From Limisphaerales bacterium (GTDB lineage: Bacteria > Verrucomicrobiota > Verrucomicrobiia > Limisphaerales > JADLHS01), in the NCBI GenBank assembly GCA_020848635.1, contig JADLHS010000453.1, forward strand, positions 1 through 42,108: a stretch of DNA of 42,108 nt, written 5' to 3'. The number at the start of each line of letters is the position of its first letter. Position 1 is the stretch's first letter. The notes below the pieces were generated by a model. That model ran no database searches. It was not told where the DNA came from and saw only the letters and a program-made list of their open reading frames with translations. A program made the position numbers and the translations under genes. Shown here in pieces: positions 1 through 9,300 of this stretch.

Positions 1-1967
1 CTGCTAGTGTAGCCGCAAGGCGCGAGACCGACGCCCAATAGTAGGCTTTCCAGATCATTGCGGCGTCCACCCGAGGCGTAACTGTCAATCATCAGGCCCG
101 GATGCCGCCGGCGCAATTCATCCCACCACGCGAGATAGCCTTCGATATGGCGAATTTCCGTAATACCCTGCCGATCGGGCGCATCGTTCGCCCGCCAGTA
201 CGGAAGCGGGTCAAGATTGAAATCCTGCCGGTAGAAATCTATGCCTTCGCGAGTGAGCATTCTGTCCACGAGGTCGGTCAGCCACTGGCGCGCCTCGGCG
301 TGACCAAGATTCAACAACTTCTGCTCGCCATCGCGGCCCAGCAGCCACGCTGGGTTATTCGTATAGAGAAACGATCCGGGGGTAACGCGCTCCGGTTCGA
401 ACCAGACGATGAGCCCGGCGCCATTCGCATGCGCCAGATCGCTGACGGGCTTAAATCCCCGCGGGTACCGCACTGGGTCAGGCGTCCAGGTGCCGGTTTG
501 CGGCCAGTCCGTGCACGCATACCAGCCGGCGTCAATCCACCAATAATCAAGCTTCACCCCTGCCTGCGCAAAAGCGTTGATGAACTGCCGTTCGCCTTCC
601 TCACCGGTCCGGATGCCGGGGAAGAAACCACCGCTGCACGAGGTAAGAATCGGGCGCGGCGATTTACCGTCACGGTCCCGCGGCGAATTGTGGGCGAGCA
701 TCCAACGGCGCCAGACGTTTTGCGCGTGCACGCGATCACTTTGCCAGAACTGGAGCGCAACCAGTGGGGAACGGACCTCCTCGCCCGCCCGCAGCCTGAA
801 GCGCGTCAGCTCCTGGCCCCCACGAACCCGCAACCCGTCCCCGTCGTCACGCGTAAACTGAGCCGCCCATTGGCCCGGCCAACCGATCACCACCATCAGC
901 CCCTCGCCGGGCCATTCGAGGTTGAAGTACGGAAAGCCCACACTCGTCGGCCGCCCACCCGCGGGAGCGAATCGGTGTTCGGATTTCGGAGTCAATTTCA
1001 ACCGGCGCGGTTCGTAACTTTCGGGTGTGCAGTTGTCACCCGCCTGGTGGTTCAGCACAAACTCGCCCGGGCCCGGGCGTGCCAGTTGCAAGTCCACGGT
1101 TTGAATCTCCGAGATGATTGGAGTCTCCGCCGGGCCGGTGTTTTTGAAGCGGAGCGTCCATTCCACCGTTGGGAAATCGGCGTACTCGATCGCGGTGCAG
1201 AGAACCTGCAGGCCAGTTTGGGGATCGGTCCAGACCAGCGTCCGCTCGGTGCGTGTCTCGTCGGGCTTGCGCGAATCGCGAACCAGTTTCCACGCGGGCA
1301 GGAGTTCCACGGAGGATTTGCCACCATAAAGAAATGAGAACGGCGGTTCCGGGGAATCCAGCAAGCGCTCCACTTCCCGCAAGGGCAGGTCCGCGAGCCA
1401 GATTTCGCGACCCGTCTGGAGCGTCACTTTCCCATCCACCCAATCGGCCTGGTCGCACGCGTTGCCGTCGGGCGTTTCCTCGATCCGCAACACAAATTCC
1501 GTTGCGCCGCTCAGGTCCACATTCACCGGCTTGGCCGGGCTGCCTTCGCGCATCACGCCGGAACGGAATTTTTCCGCGTCGCCCACGCTCACGGAGAAAT
1601 CCACGCTGCCACGCCCGCCGCTCGTCTGCTCGTTACTGTCCACGCCCGCGACCGCGCGGAAACTCGCGCCCGCCCCCGGCAGGTGCACGATGATTTTGCT
1701 GGGCGCGTGGCAGTAGAGTCCGCGAGAAAACCCCCTGGTGCCGAGCCGCATTGGGCGTCCGCCGCGGGTGTCCTTTTGCACAACCCCGTGGTTCGCGAGC
1801 ACGACAAGTGCAGGTTCGATCCTGGAATTGAGGTTCGGGTCTTCGAACTTCGCGGCCGACCAGAGCCGGGCTCTGGTGAGTTCTTCCGGCGTGGCCGAGA
1901 CCGCTCGCACCAGTGGCAGGGGTGCAACCAGCAAACACGCGAGTAGAAGCTGAGTCGGGGCCTTCAT
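1..1967 (-). CDS. NPCBM-domain alpha-galactosidase (GH36-like), C-terminus off the window
   Basis: Secreted glycosidase expected to release terminal alpha-galactose from oligo- or polysaccharides. My translation from the ATG at 1967 stays open for 655 codons to the window edge, so the C-terminus is missing. Residues 1-22 form a Sec signal peptide. Residues about 55-180 match the NPCBM putative carbohydrate-binding fold. A beta-sandwich region follows, then a TIM barrel from about residue 440. WWIDAGWY (476-483) is the usual GH36/GH27 strand motif. D582 in YRQDF is the likely nucleophile, and D638 in the SGGRRND segment the likely acid/base, as in GH36. It is followed on the same strand by the fucosidase upstream of it in the window, so the two may be co-transcribed. 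GH36 is favoured over GH27; other clan GH-D families remain possible. Confidence 0.82.
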   Translation of the reverse strand, partial: MKAPTQLLLACLLVAPLPLVRAVSATPEELTRARLWSAAKFEDPNLNSRIEPALVVLANHGVVQKDTRGGRPMRLGTRGFSRGLYCHAPSKIIVHLPGAGASFRAVAGVDSNEQTSGGRGSVDFSVSVGDAEKFRSGVMREGSPAKPVNVDLSGATEFVLRIEETPDGNACDQADWVDGKVTLQTGREIWLADLPLREVERLLDSPEPPFSFLYGGKSSVELLPAWKLVRDSRKPDETRTERTLVWTDPQTGLQVLCTAIEYADFPTVEWTLRFKNTGPAETPIISEIQTVDLQLARPGPGEFVLNHQAGDNCTPESYEPRRLKLTPKSEHRFAPAGGRPTSVGFPYFNLEWPGEGLMVVIGWPGQWAAQFTRDDGDGLRVRGGQELTRFRLRAGEEVRSPLVALQFWQSDRVHAQNVWRRWMLAHNSPRDRDGKSPRPILTSCSGGFFPGIRTGEEGERQFINAFAQAGVKLDYWWIDAGWYACTDWPQTGTWTPDPVRYPRGFKPVSDLAHANGAGLIVWFEPERVTPGSFLYTNNPAWLLGRDGEQKLLNLGHAEARQWLTDLVDRMLTREGIDFYRQDFNLDPLPYWRANDAPDRQGITEIRHIEGYLAWWDELRRRHPGLMIDSYASGGRRNDLESLLLGVGLAPCGYTS

Positions 1968-2303
1968 GGTGGGATGACACTCACCCTTCGGAAAGCACGC
2001 ACTCACCGCCATTGTTGGTTTGCGAAACGTTGGTGCGCACGGAAGCAACGAGTGCCAGAATCAGACGATCTGCGCAAGCCTGCCGCGGGAGGTGTCGGGG
2101 GAGGCAACCCGTTTGCCCGCTTCGAACCATTGGCAGGCTAACTGGCAGGGCGACAAAAAACTCATGCGACTTTCCGGTGTTCGAGCTTTGGCCCATCTCC
2201 AAGACGTTGCCAGGCGCGGATGGCGCCCGAGGATTTCTCGAACCGGTGCGCCGCCGCGGGATGGTGAATCACACCCGCCTTCGAAAGGCTTGGACGGCGC
2301 CGG
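1968..2303. other. intergenic, no gene seen
   Basis: This 336-bp spacer separates the fucosidase stop from the GH36-like start; both genes are on the minus strand. I see no convincing small gene, terminator with a T-tract, or RNA. Open frames here are short extensions of antisense shadows. It presumably holds the promoter or leader of the GH36-like gene. Confidence 0.5.
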
Positions 2304-3719
2304 TCATGGGTTTACTTCGACCTTAAGCGTGATGGCATGCCGGCTGGAAAAACTGCGCGGGCACTGGACGACCAGCGCGTCGGCTTCCTGCGACCAGGTC
2401 AGCTTCTCGTCGCTCCCGAGGAGGCCTACGGAACGGATGCCCCCGGCGGTCGGAGCGGTGGATCGCCCGAGGGAGGTAATGCGGATTGACCCCGTTGGCA
2501 GCGCGAGGCACATCGCGTATATGGCGCCGGCTTTGGTCGTGAAACGAATATCGGATGGCTGAAAAACCTGCGTGCGCTCGGCGGCGTGCCCTTTGGCCGG
2601 TTGGGTCGGACCTTCGCCATGCACTTTCCATGGCTGCGTGCCGTAGATGGCTTCGCCGTTCACCCGGAGCCAATCGCCCATCTCGACGAGGCGCTGCTGC
2701 ATGATGACCGGAATGCGCCCATCCGCTGTGGGACCGATGTCGAGCAGCAGGTTGCCGCCCTTGGCAACCAGATTGACCAGCAGGCAGACTAGTCCGTAGG
2801 CGGACTGGTAATCATCAATCGTTTCGTTACGGTTGTAGCCAAAGCTGGCGCCGATGGCGCGGCACTCCTCGAACTTGCGATCCGCGTTCAGTTTGGTGTC
2901 ACCGCCAACTTCGCCATACTCGGTCGTGAAGTAGCCGCCGTGCCGGCTCCGCGTGTCCTTGCCCCAGCGATCGTCAATTACCACCTCATCGCGACCGGGA
3001 GATTCGTTGAACAACCACGCGAGCAACTCTTCGCTCTTCCACTCGGAACTGGAGTGCGCCCATTCGCCGTCAGCAAAAATGAGCGACGGCTGGTAGCGAT
3101 TAACGAGGTCCTTGAACTGCGGATGAAAGTGTTCGCGCACGAACCGCGGAAAATCCATTTGATAGACCGGGTTAAACCACTCGTAGAGCGAATAGTAGAA
3201 GCCCATTTTGAGCCCGCGGGCCCGCACCGCTTTGGCCAGATCGCCGCAAAGATCCCGGTGCGGCCCTTGGTCCACGCTGTTCCAGTTCCAACTGTCGGCG
3301 TTGGGCCAGAGACAGAAGCCCTCATGGTGTTTTGAGGTCAAAACCACATAGCGCGCGCCCGCCCGGACGAAGAGGTCCACCCACTGATCCGGCTCAAAAA
3401 GCTCGGCGGTAAACTTGGGGGCGAAGTCCTGATACTTGAATTGCTCGCCGTAGTGCTGGACGTGGAATTTCCATGTCGCGCCGTTCTTGTTTTGCATCGC
3501 ATCCCAATACCATTCGGCATAGCTGCCTTTGGCCCCCCAAGCGGGCACAGAATAGACGCCCCAGTGGATGAAGATGCCAAATTTCGCGTCATCGAACCAC
3601 CCGGGGATGGGACGTGAATCGAGTGATTTCCAATTGGGTTCGTATTTCTGGCCGACGGCGGGAGTCGCGCAGACACTCAGCACGAGGCCAGTCGCCAAAG
3701 TCAGAGCGGTCTTTTTCAT
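2304..3719 (-). CDS. alpha-L-fucosidase, GH29
   Basis: Secreted exo-enzyme that hydrolyses terminal alpha-L-fucose. The 471-residue length is normal for GH29. Residues 1-23 are a Sec signal peptide ending in AVG. The catalytic barrel starts at PGWFDDAKFGIFIHWG (about 39-54), the family hallmark. The HHEGF motif at 131-135 and the SLIFADGEW segment, where D217 is the expected nucleophile, are both intact. Residues about 375-470 form a C-terminal beta-sandwich. The ATG at 3719 puts the signal peptide at the N-terminus. It lies divergent to the TIM-barrel/SUMF gene across 361 bp and upstream of the GH36-like gene on the same strand. Fucose plus galactose removal fits pectic, xyloglucan or host glycans. 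Confidence 0.93.
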   Translation of the reverse strand: MKKTALTLATGLVLSVCATPAVGQKYEPNWKSLDSRPIPGWFDDAKFGIFIHWGVYSVPAWGAKGSYAEWYWDAMQNKNGATWKFHVQHYGEQFKYQDFAPKFTAELFEPDQWVDLFVRAGARYVVLTSKHHEGFCLWPNADSWNWNSVDQGPHRDLCGDLAKAVRARGLKMGFYYSLYEWFNPVYQMDFPRFVREHFHPQFKDLVNRYQPSLIFADGEWAHSSSEWKSEELLAWLFNESPGRDEVVIDDRWGKDTRSRHGGYFTTEYGEVGGDTKLNADRKFEECRAIGASFGYNRNETIDDYQSAYGLVCLLVNLVAKGGNLLLDIGPTADGRIPVIMQQRLVEMGDWLRVNGEAIYGTQPWKVHGEGPTQPAKGHAAERTQVFQPSDIRFTTKAGAIYAMCLALPTGSIRITSLGRSTAPTAGGIRSVGLLGSDEKLTWSQEADALVVQCPRSFSSRHAITLKVEVNP

Positions 3720-4080
3720 AAGCTTGGAGGGTGTTATTTTGCTGAAATGTTACGCCGTTAGTAGAATGGAAGTTCCTTCTGATGCCAAGCCAGTTAAAGG
3801 TCAAAGCCTAGTCGCACTGGCGTGGGCGGCACTGGCGGAAACGTCGCCTCGGAACCGGACGATCGGTTCAATCGGTGTCGCGACCGGAGCGCCCAACGCG
3901 GTATCGCAAGACCTCGCAACCTGATCATGCTCCGCTAGCAGCACACCGGGCTGGTAGCGCGGCACCCCTTGTCCACGAACAACTTTCCGAGCATTTCCGC
4001 CGCCCGCCCGTTACACCAGACGGCGCGGCGCTTTACTAAGGATTGCGCCGCGCACCGAATCCCCTGATTGTGTCGGCACA
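3720..4080. promoter_or_regulatory. divergent intergenic region between GH29 and TIM-barrel/SUMF genes
   Basis: This 361-bp region lies between two divergently read enzyme genes, so it should hold both promoters. No gene is seen in it. A 6-bp inverted repeat (GAACCG/CGGTTC, 3852-3869) sits near its middle and a strong GC-rich hairpin near the right end. I could not identify convincing -35/-10 pairs on either strand. Confidence 0.5.
4023..4053 (+). promoter_or_regulatory. GC-rich leader hairpin
   Basis: A perfect 9-bp inverted repeat, GCGCGGCGC (4023-4031) and GCGCCGCGC (4045-4053), with a 13-nt loop. It ends 27 nt before the ATG of the TIM-barrel/SUMF gene. There is no T-tract, so a terminator is unlikely. 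It could be an operator or a 5'-UTR stem. Confidence 0.4.
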
Positions 4081-6231
4081 ATGTATTCGCGACGCAGATT
4101 CATTCGGACCAGCGTGGCTCTGGGCGCTGGCGTTGCGTTCCCCTTCAAAATCCACTCGGCGGCCGAAGCGCAACTGGAATTCGATCCCAGAAGCCCGCTG
4201 ATTTCCGCGCCGCGCGATCCCGCCGCCTGGCCTGAATTTAGAAATCGACTCGTAGCGTGGCGCGAGGAGAAGCAGCGGATGCTGAACTCCTCGGATGACC
4301 TCTACCAGCGTCCGGAATTTGGCTGGGTAAACCGCTGTTTCGCGTGCTGCTTTCTGATGCTGGGTGAGGAGAGTTTTTACGACCCGGCCCGCGGCGTGTT
4401 CCGGGTTAAGACGTTTCTGGAGCATGGCCGGCGCGAATTTGGCGGCTATGACGCGATCGTTTTATGGCATGCATATCCGCGCATCGGGTTCGACGAACGC
4501 AATCAATTCGATTTTTACCGGGACCTGCCGGGCGGGCTGCCCGGATTACGCAAGTTGGTCCGCGCCTTGCGCTCCCGCGGCGTGCAGGTGTTCATTGATT
4601 ACAACCCATGGGACACCGGAACGCGCCGCGAAGGCGGGAGCGATCTGGACCTGCTCGTGGAAATCGTTCGCGAAATTGATGCGGACGGCATCTTCCTCGA
4701 CACGCTGGATCAGGGCGCGGCCGGGTTTCGCGCCAAATTGGATGCGGCGCGCTCCGGAGTGGTGTTGGAGAGCGAAGGCGCATTGCCGGTGGAACGCATC
4801 AACGACCATCACTTGAGCTGGGCCCAGTGGTTTGCGGACAGTGAAGCGCCGGGGGTTTTGCGCAACAAATGGTTTGAGCGCCGCCACCTGCAACATCAGA
4901 TCAAACGCTGGGATCGGGACCACAGCGGCGAGTTGCACACCGCCTGGATGAACGGGAGTGGCATGATGGTCTGGGAAAACGTCTTTGGCCTATGGGTCGG
5001 TTGGAATGCGCGCGACCGCTGCATCCTCCGCACGATGCTGCCGATCCAACGCCGGTTTGCCAATATCTTCACCGGTGAGAACTGGACGCCACTCGTCCCC
5101 ACCGAACAGCCGGGTGTCTATGCGAGCGAATGGGGCGGCGACAATATACGGCTGTGGACGCTGGTGAACCGCTCGGAGAAAGGGGTTGACGGTGACTTGC
5201 TGAAGATTGCGACAACTGGAGAATGGTTTTTCGACCTCATCGTCGGAGAAGAAGTCACCCCGAAGCTCATGAACGGACACGTCAGGTTGCGCGGGCATAT
5301 TCCTCCTCGCGGGATCGGATGTTATGCCGCGTTTCGACCGAGCAAATCCCTGGATGCCAACTGGCGCGCCTTCCTCGCCCGTCAGCGAGCGTTGAACCGG
5401 CGAAAGGACTGGAACACGCGCTTTCCCGATCGCCAAACCGTACTGTTGCAACCGAACGCCACCCCGAGGTTGCCGCAAGCGCCGCCGGGCATGGTTGAGA
5501 TTCCAGCCGCCCGATTCGCGATGACCACCGAGTTTCGCGTTCGTGAGTGCGGCTTTTATGAATCGTCCGCGGAGCGGGGCTTGGTAGGGGCGGACTTGAA
5601 CCGGAGCAAGCTATTTACCCGTGAGGTCAGCCTGCCCCATTATGCGATGGATGAAACGCCGGTGACCAACGCCCAGTATTTCGAGTTCCTAAAAGCTTCG
5701 CGTTACCAGCCGCGGCACTCGGAGAACTTCCTTCGCCATTGGAACCACGGCACGCCGCCGGTGGGGATGGAAGCCCATCCGGTGGTTTATGTGGACCTGG
5801 CGGACGCCCGCGCTTATGCCCGCTGGAACGGTAAACGATTACCCACCGAGGAGGAGTGGCAGTATGCCGCCGAAGGCCCTCAGCACCACCTTTATCCGTG
5901 GGGTGATGCGATGGGCGCGGACATCTGCAATGACGGCCAGGCGGGCCGTACCACCGCCGTAACTAGCTTTCCGGCGGGGAGGTCTGCATTCGGCTGCTAC
6001 GACCTGTGCGGCAATGTCTGGCACTGGACGGAAAGCGAGCGCAAAGATGGGCGCACGCGTTTCTGCATTTTGAAAGGCGGAAGCTGGTTCAAAGCGCAGG
6101 GCTCAATCTGGTATGCCGACGGCGGTCCTGTGCCCTGCCGTTTCGCCGCAAAGTTCCTGCTAGTGTGGCCCGGCTTGGATCGCTGCTCAACCATCGGGTT
6201 TCGTTGCGTCGCCGATTTGACAGGGAGTTGA
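4081..6231 (+). CDS. Tat-exported TIM-barrel glycosidase-like protein fused to a SUMF1/FGE-like domain
   Basis: A 716-residue two-domain protein. The N-terminus carries a twin-arginine signal (SRRRFIR, 3-9, then a hydrophobic stretch), so it is probably exported folded. Residues about 50-420 look like a TIM barrel of a glycoside hydrolase: strands such as VQVFIDYNPWD (168-178), GIFLDTLD with D207, and VVLESEG with E230/E232 are where catalytic acids would sit. I do not recognise the family. Residues about 468-712 are an FGE-sulfatase (SUMF1-like) domain with PVTNAQY (527-533), KRLPTEEEWQYAA (585-597), YPWG (605-608), GNVWHW (644-649), LKGGSW (664-669) and GFRC (706-709). The two-cysteine active-site pattern of true formylglycine-generating enzymes is not evident, so the domain may bind ligand rather than modify sulfatases. 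No sulfatase is in the window. Confidence 0.75.
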   Translation: MYSRRRFIRTSVALGAGVAFPFKIHSAAEAQLEFDPRSPLISAPRDPAAWPEFRNRLVAWREEKQRMLNSSDDLYQRPEFGWVNRCFACCFLMLGEESFYDPARGVFRVKTFLEHGRREFGGYDAIVLWHAYPRIGFDERNQFDFYRDLPGGLPGLRKLVRALRSRGVQVFIDYNPWDTGTRREGGSDLDLLVEIVREIDADGIFLDTLDQGAAGFRAKLDAARSGVVLESEGALPVERINDHHLSWAQWFADSEAPGVLRNKWFERRHLQHQIKRWDRDHSGELHTAWMNGSGMMVWENVFGLWVGWNARDRCILRTMLPIQRRFANIFTGENWTPLVPTEQPGVYASEWGGDNIRLWTLVNRSEKGVDGDLLKIATTGEWFFDLIVGEEVTPKLMNGHVRLRGHIPPRGIGCYAAFRPSKSLDANWRAFLARQRALNRRKDWNTRFPDRQTVLLQPNATPRLPQAPPGMVEIPAARFAMTTEFRVRECGFYESSAERGLVGADLNRSKLFTREVSLPHYAMDETPVTNAQYFEFLKASRYQPRHSENFLRHWNHGTPPVGMEAHPVVYVDLADARAYARWNGKRLPTEEEWQYAAEGPQHHLYPWGDAMGADICNDGQAGRTTAVTSFPAGRSAFGCYDLCGNVWHWTESERKDGRTRFCILKGGSWFKAQGSIWYADGGPVPCRFAAKFLLVWPGLDRCSTIGFRCVADLTGS

Positions 6232-6387
6232 AGGGCCATGGACAACCGGAAGAGACTCTGATACCCCAGACCCGTGCAAAGCTTCCAACAATACGGGAGT
6301 GCAACTTCGCTGAGATGCAACGGGCGGTTCAGCTTGACGAAATCATCCCCGCCAATCGTTCGACTTTCCACCTGATCTCTTATCCCC

Positions 6388-9300
6388 ATGTCACCTCAAC
6401 CCAAATCTTGCTCCTGCAGCCTCAACGCATCCGATTGCACATCGTCCCTCACCCGGCGGGAGTTTATCCGCTGGACCGGCCTGGCCGCCGCCGGCGCAAC
6501 GCTCGCTCGCTGGCCGGCGATTGCCGGACCATTCAAGGCGGAGGAGTTTGGGAAAATGATCCCCGCCGACAAGAAACTGAATCCCGCCTGGGTAAAGTCC
6601 TTGTTCGAGCGGGGCGAGCCCACCGTCTATCGCGGGGCCGAACTGGAAAAGATTGGAATGCCCATCGGTGGGATATGTGCGGGCCAACTCTATCTGGGCG
6701 GCGACGGCCGGCTTTGGCATTGGGATATCTTCAATCTGCCGCAACCCTCGAACTTCAGCGACACTGGCGGTCCCAATTATGCCCACCCGCCCAAGCCGGC
6801 GTCACCCATCGAACAGGGCTTTGCTCTCAAGCTCACGTCTGAGGGCAAGACCGAGATCCGGACGCTTGATAGCCGCGGCTACAATCCGCAACACACCGCT
6901 TTTCGCGGGCAGTATCCCATGGCTTTCGTGGATTACCGCGACCCAGCGCTGCCGGTAGCGGTGTCTCTGGAAGCGTTCTCGCCATTCATTCCCTTGAACG
7001 TGGCGGATTCCTCGTTGCCCGCTACCGTCATGCGCTTCACGGTGAAAAACACCAGCGCGTCGCCGGTGGTTGTCGAACTGGCCGGGTGGATTGAAAACGC
7101 CGTCTGCCTCGGCAGCGGGCGAGCCGGATTGGGCCAGCGGCGGAATCGCCTGCTGCGCGAATCTGGGTTGGTGGTTGTTCACAGCACCGCCGAAGCGTTG
7201 CCAGTCAAGGAACGGCCCGCCCCACGCGCAGAGATTGTCTTTGAGACGTTCGAGAATGGATATGGTTCCTGGACGGTGGACGGCGAGGCATTTGGGAGGG
7301 AGCCCGCCAAAGGCACGCTGCCGGGGCAGCAAACCGTCAGCGGTTTCTCAGGCAGCCGGCTCGTAAATTCATTCCTCAATGGCGACACGACAAAGGGGCG
7401 GTTGACTTCACCCTCGTTCATGGTTGGGCGGAAGTTCATCACTTTTCTCATCGGCGGCGGCGGCCATGCCGGGCGCACCTGTCTGAATCTGCTGCTCGAT
7501 GGACATACCGTGCGCACCGCGACCGGTCGCAATGAGGAGCACCTCGCCGGGCAGGAGTGGGACGTGAGTGAGTTCGAGGGGCGTAGCGCGCGTCTCGAAA
7601 TCGTGGACCAAGCCACCGAGGGGTGGGGCCACATCAACGTGGACCAGATCGTGTTCACGGACGAGCCACCCTCGGCGCGCACGCCGCTGGACGCCCAAGA
7701 CGATTTTGGCTCAATGGGCTTGGCGGTGCTGGGCGATGGCGCAAACGCTTTTGCGCAAACGCAGATCGCCATCGAACCGGCGGACGCGGTTTTTGCGGAC
7801 GCGGCGGTGACGACGACTGAAGCGGTGTTACCTTTCGGCCGCAAACTCATCGGCGCCGTCGGCCGCAAGCTGACGCTTGCCCCCGGCGCTCAAGGCGAGG
7901 CGACCTTCATCGTGGCCTGGTTCTTCCCCGGGCTGAGGCGACGAACGCTGGGACCGCTCCAGGATATTGCGAAACTCCGTCGAGCGTATGCGAACCGTTT
8001 CCAATCGGCGGCGGACGTGGCCCGCTACGTGACCCGCGAGTTTGACCGGCTGGCCGGCCAGACGCGGCTCTGGCATCAAACCTGGTACGACTCGACCCTG
8101 CCCTGCTGGTTTCTCGATCGCACCTTCGCCCCGATTTGCACGCTGGCCACCAGCACATGCTACCAATTTGACAGCGGCCGGTTTTACGCCTTCGAGGGCG
8201 TGTATTGCTGCCAGGGTACCTGTCAGCACGTGTGGAATTACGCGCAATCCGTCGCCCGCATCTTCCCGGAATTGGAGCGCGATCTGCGTGAGCGGACCGA
8301 CTTCGGCACGGCCTGGCACGAGAACGGCGCCATGGATTACCGCGGTGAATGCGCCCGGCAGGTCGCACACGACGGCCAGTGCGGCGTGATTCTCCGTGCC
8401 TGGCGCGAACACCAGATGTCGTCGGATGACCGCTACCTCCGCGCCACCTGGCCGCGCATCCGCAAATCCATTGAGTTCATGATCGAACTCGACGGTGACG
8501 AGAACGGTCTGCTCGAAGGGGAGCAATACAACACGCTCGATGCGGCGTGGTTTGGGCCCATGGCGTGGATCAGTTCGTTCTACGTGGCGGCGTTGCGCGC
8601 CGGCGAAGCGATGGCCCGCGAGTTGGGCGATACCACGTTCGCGGAACGCTGCCGCCGCATTGCCGAGCGCGGCTCGGAGCAGCTCGTGCAGCAGCTGTAC
8701 AACGGCGAATTCTTTATCCACAAACCGGACCCGAAGCATCCCGAGGCAACCAACACCAACGACGGCTGCCACATTGACCAGTTGATGGGACAGGCTTGGG
8801 CCTTGCAGGTCGGGTTGCCACGCGTAGTTGCCGCCAAGGAGTCGCGCTCGGCGCTCGAAGCCATCTGGAAGTACAACTTCACGCCCGATGTCGGACCGTT
8901 CCGTGATCGGTCGGCCATCAAGGGCGGACGCTGGTATGCGATGGCTGGTGAAGGGGGCGTCGTTATGACCACTTTTCCGCGCGGCGGCATGGAGCAGGCG
9001 ACGGGAAAAGGGGGCTTTGGTTACTATTTTAACGAGGTTTGGACCGGGCAGGAGCATCAGTTGGCGGCGCACATGATTGCGGAGGGAATGGTCGAGCAGG
9101 CATTCGTGATCACGCGCATTTTGCATGATCGTCATCACGCGGCCCGCCGCAATCCCTACAACGAGGTCGAGTGCTCGGACCATTACACCCGGGCAATGGC
9201 GAGCCACGGCAGTTTCATCGCCGCGTGCGGCTACGAGCACAACGGCCCGCAAGGTCACCTTGGGTTTGCCCCGCGCCTGACCCCGGAGCGGTTCAAAGCG

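Noticed and set aside
102-1337. Long plus-strand frame of 411 codons
   Set aside because: It is antisense to the GH36-like gene, Arg/Pro/Gln-rich with no domain, and arises from GC-rich codon use.
5460-6231. Active formylglycine-generating enzyme
   Set aside because: The fold motifs are present but the expected active-site cysteine pair is not evident, and there is no sulfatase in the window.
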